Assembly: GCF_010435915.1 (NCBI RefSeq)
Contig: NZ_JAAFZH010000001.1
Location: forward strand, 682,001 to 746,000
DNA: 64,000 nt
Origin: Spirosoma terrae
GTDB lineage: Bacteria > Bacteroidota > Bacteroidia > Cytophagales > Spirosomataceae
Direction of reading: 5' to 3'
The position numbers were made by a program, and so were the translations under genes. Positions within the stretch are counted from its first letter, which is position 1. Each line of letters opens with the position of its first letter. Under the pieces are notes generated by a model that was not told the DNA's origin, did no database searches, and saw nothing but the letters and a program-made list of their open reading frames with translations. Positions 62,921 through 64,000 of the stretch are shown piece after piece.

Positions 62921-63174
62921 AGGATATTTCGGGCGTATTAATTCGATAAAAAATGGTCTAGTAGTCTAATTGGTTTGTAGGATTTTACGGATATTGTTTT
63001 TGAATTTTTATAGGTTAAATCTCTAGTGAACGGTCGATTCTTGCCCATTCACTCAATAAGCCTTCGTGTAGCTCAATACGGGCAAAAAAGCCAAATCCTT
63101 TTGGGGTGTTTTCGCGTAGTTATTGCAGTTCCTCGATGATCGGGGACTACTCCACTAAACGATTAATATTCTCA

Positions 63175-63921
63175 ATGGAAAAACTACAAAATGACCCAAC
63201 GGCAGCTCCGCAGGGCCTGACCGGGAAAGCATCGGCCGCACTGGGCCGCCGGGTATTTTTGCGTTACCTGGGTGCTACGGCAGCTGCTGGTGTAGCCCTG
63301 AGTGCCTGTAAGAATGAGATTGCTGAACCACTAGCCACTGGCTCTGCTCGCGCTGGCGATGCTATTGACCTCGGCGATATTGGTTCGAAAGATGTCAACG
63401 TATTAAACTATGCTTATGCACTTGAGCAATTGGAGGCAGCCTTCTATACTCAGGTGCTTCTGACTCCTTACGCTGGCATCAACGGTTATGAGCGGGCAAT
63501 CCTAGCGGATATCCGTGATCATGAAATCGCGCACCGCGAATTGTTCAAGGCTGCGCTGGGCAGTGCTGCTATTCCTGGACTGACTCCTAACTTCAGCAGC
63601 ATCAATTTCAGCAGCCGCGCATCCGTTTTAGGAACGGCACGTGTTTTCGAAGCAATTGGTGTATCGGCCTACAACGGTGCTGGTAAGTACATCACTACGC
63701 CTGATTACTTGGTACTGGCTGGTAAGATTGTTTCGGTAGAAGCACGTCATACGGCTATTATTAGCGAACTGGTAAGCCCTCAGACAACCTCGTTCTCGGG
63801 CGATGATATCGTGGCTGCAGCTTCTGGATTGGGCGAAGCCCGTACGCCCGAAGAAGTACTAACACTAGTACGGCCTTATGTTCAGGAAATTCTTAATGGT
63901 AAAAACGGACGTCGCGCATAA
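63175..63921 (+). CDS. Exported ferritin-like domain protein (Tat-lipoprotein type)
   Basis: 248 residues from the ATG at 63175; an upstream ATG at 63106 would add 23 residues ahead of the signal. A twin-arginine signal RRVFLRYLGATAAAGVALSAC ends in a lipobox-like SAC, so it may be a Tat-exported lipoprotein. The mature part, NYAYALEQLEAAFYTQVL with DHEIAHRELFKAAL and EARHTAIISEL, matches the ferritin-like (desiccation-related) family, with Glu and His residues placed to bind a diiron site. A second ferritin-like gene follows. Confidence 0.85.
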   Translation: MEKLQNDPTAAPQGLTGKASAALGRRVFLRYLGATAAAGVALSACKNEIAEPLATGSARAGDAIDLGDIGSKDVNVLNYAYALEQLEAAFYTQVLLTPYAGINGYERAILADIRDHEIAHRELFKAALGSAAIPGLTPNFSSINFSSRASVLGTARVFEAIGVSAYNGAGKYITTPDYLVLAGKIVSVEARHTAIISELVSPQTTSFSGDDIVAAASGLGEARTPEEVLTLVRPYVQEILNGKNGRRA

Positions 63922-63933
63922 ACATCAATAGCC

Positions 63934-64000
63934 ATGAATCTACAAAACATACTTAATGAAATTGAAAAGGTAGATGCTGACGTGTACGAACGGCTAGACC
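63934..64000 (+). CDS. Ferritin-like domain protein (5' end only)
   Basis: An ATG at 63934, 12 bases after the previous stop, opens a frame that runs off the window after 22 codons (MNLQNILNEIEKVDADVYER, then LD). The opening resembles the start of ferritin-like proteins that occur in tandem with the preceding type in Bacteroidota, so an operon is likely. The product cannot be confirmed from this fragment. Confidence 0.55.
   Translation, partial: MNLQNILNEIEKVDADVYERLD

Noticed and set aside
1..64000. tRNA, rRNA, CRISPR arrays, insertion sequences, toxin-antitoxin or prophage genes
   Set aside because: Looked for through cloverleaf-like palindromes, regularly spaced repeats, transposase or recombinase motifs and paired small ORFs; none was convincing by eye. 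A tool-based search could still find small RNAs.

Overview
The window looks like a chromosomal segment of a Cytophagales bacterium (Bacteroidota), most likely Spirosomaceae and close to Spirosoma. The signs are a C-terminal type IX secretion (T9SS) sorting domain, Bacteroidota-specific families (DUF4292, DUF3078, DUF2520), no consistent Shine-Dalgarno sequences, and promoters that fit the Bacteroidota -33/-7 pattern (TTG, about 20 bases, TAnnTTTG). The genus is an inference from gene content. I saw no rRNA, tRNA, CRISPR array, insertion sequence or prophage.

Layout. 1-8 kb: envelope and housekeeping genes (DUF4292 lipoprotein, TPR protein, ohr, Dabb protein, RluA-type pseudouridine synthase, rpmB, rocD, a metalloprotease-MORN fusion). 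8.2-12 kb: a three-gene molybdenum hydroxylase operon like PaoABC. 12-15.2 kb: a six-Asp-box repeat protein, a degenerate sigma/anti-sigma pair and a DUF2520 protein, all on the minus strand. 15.3-26.5 kb: a processive GT2 glycosyltransferase, an exported SAM hydroxide adenosyltransferase-family protein, a 1171-residue surface protein, oligopeptidase B, a DUF3431 protein and an M28 peptidase.

26.6-48 kb is a division and cell wall (dcw) cluster: ftsL, ftsI, murE, mraY, then murD, ftsW, murG, murC, ftsQ, ftsA, ftsZ. About 7 kb lies between mraY and murD. It holds rplM-rpsI, rpsB-tsf, two paralogous ECF sigma factors, a 57-codon ORF, an MscS-like channel, a DUF3078 protein and mscL. mraZ and rsmH, which usually head the cluster, are not here. 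Together the genes make and polymerise lipid II (MurE, MraY, MurD, MurG, MurC, FtsW/FtsI) at a ring built by FtsZ, FtsA, FtsQ and FtsL.

48-64 kb: an AlkD-like DNA repair protein, accD, a radical SAM protein, a T9SS cargo protein, an enoyl-CoA hydratase, a xylose block (xylA, xylB with a lipoprotein and a DUF3052 protein between), a heptose kinase gene (rfaE1/hldA), hemE, a GT4 glycosyltransferase, an MsbA-like ABC exporter and the start of a ferritin-like gene pair.

No single exotic system stands out. The best leads are the sigma factor/mechanosensitive channel island inside the dcw cluster, long inverted repeats that end just before several start codons, near-leaderless promoters, a strong excess of the word TACGTA, and some unusual domain architectures.
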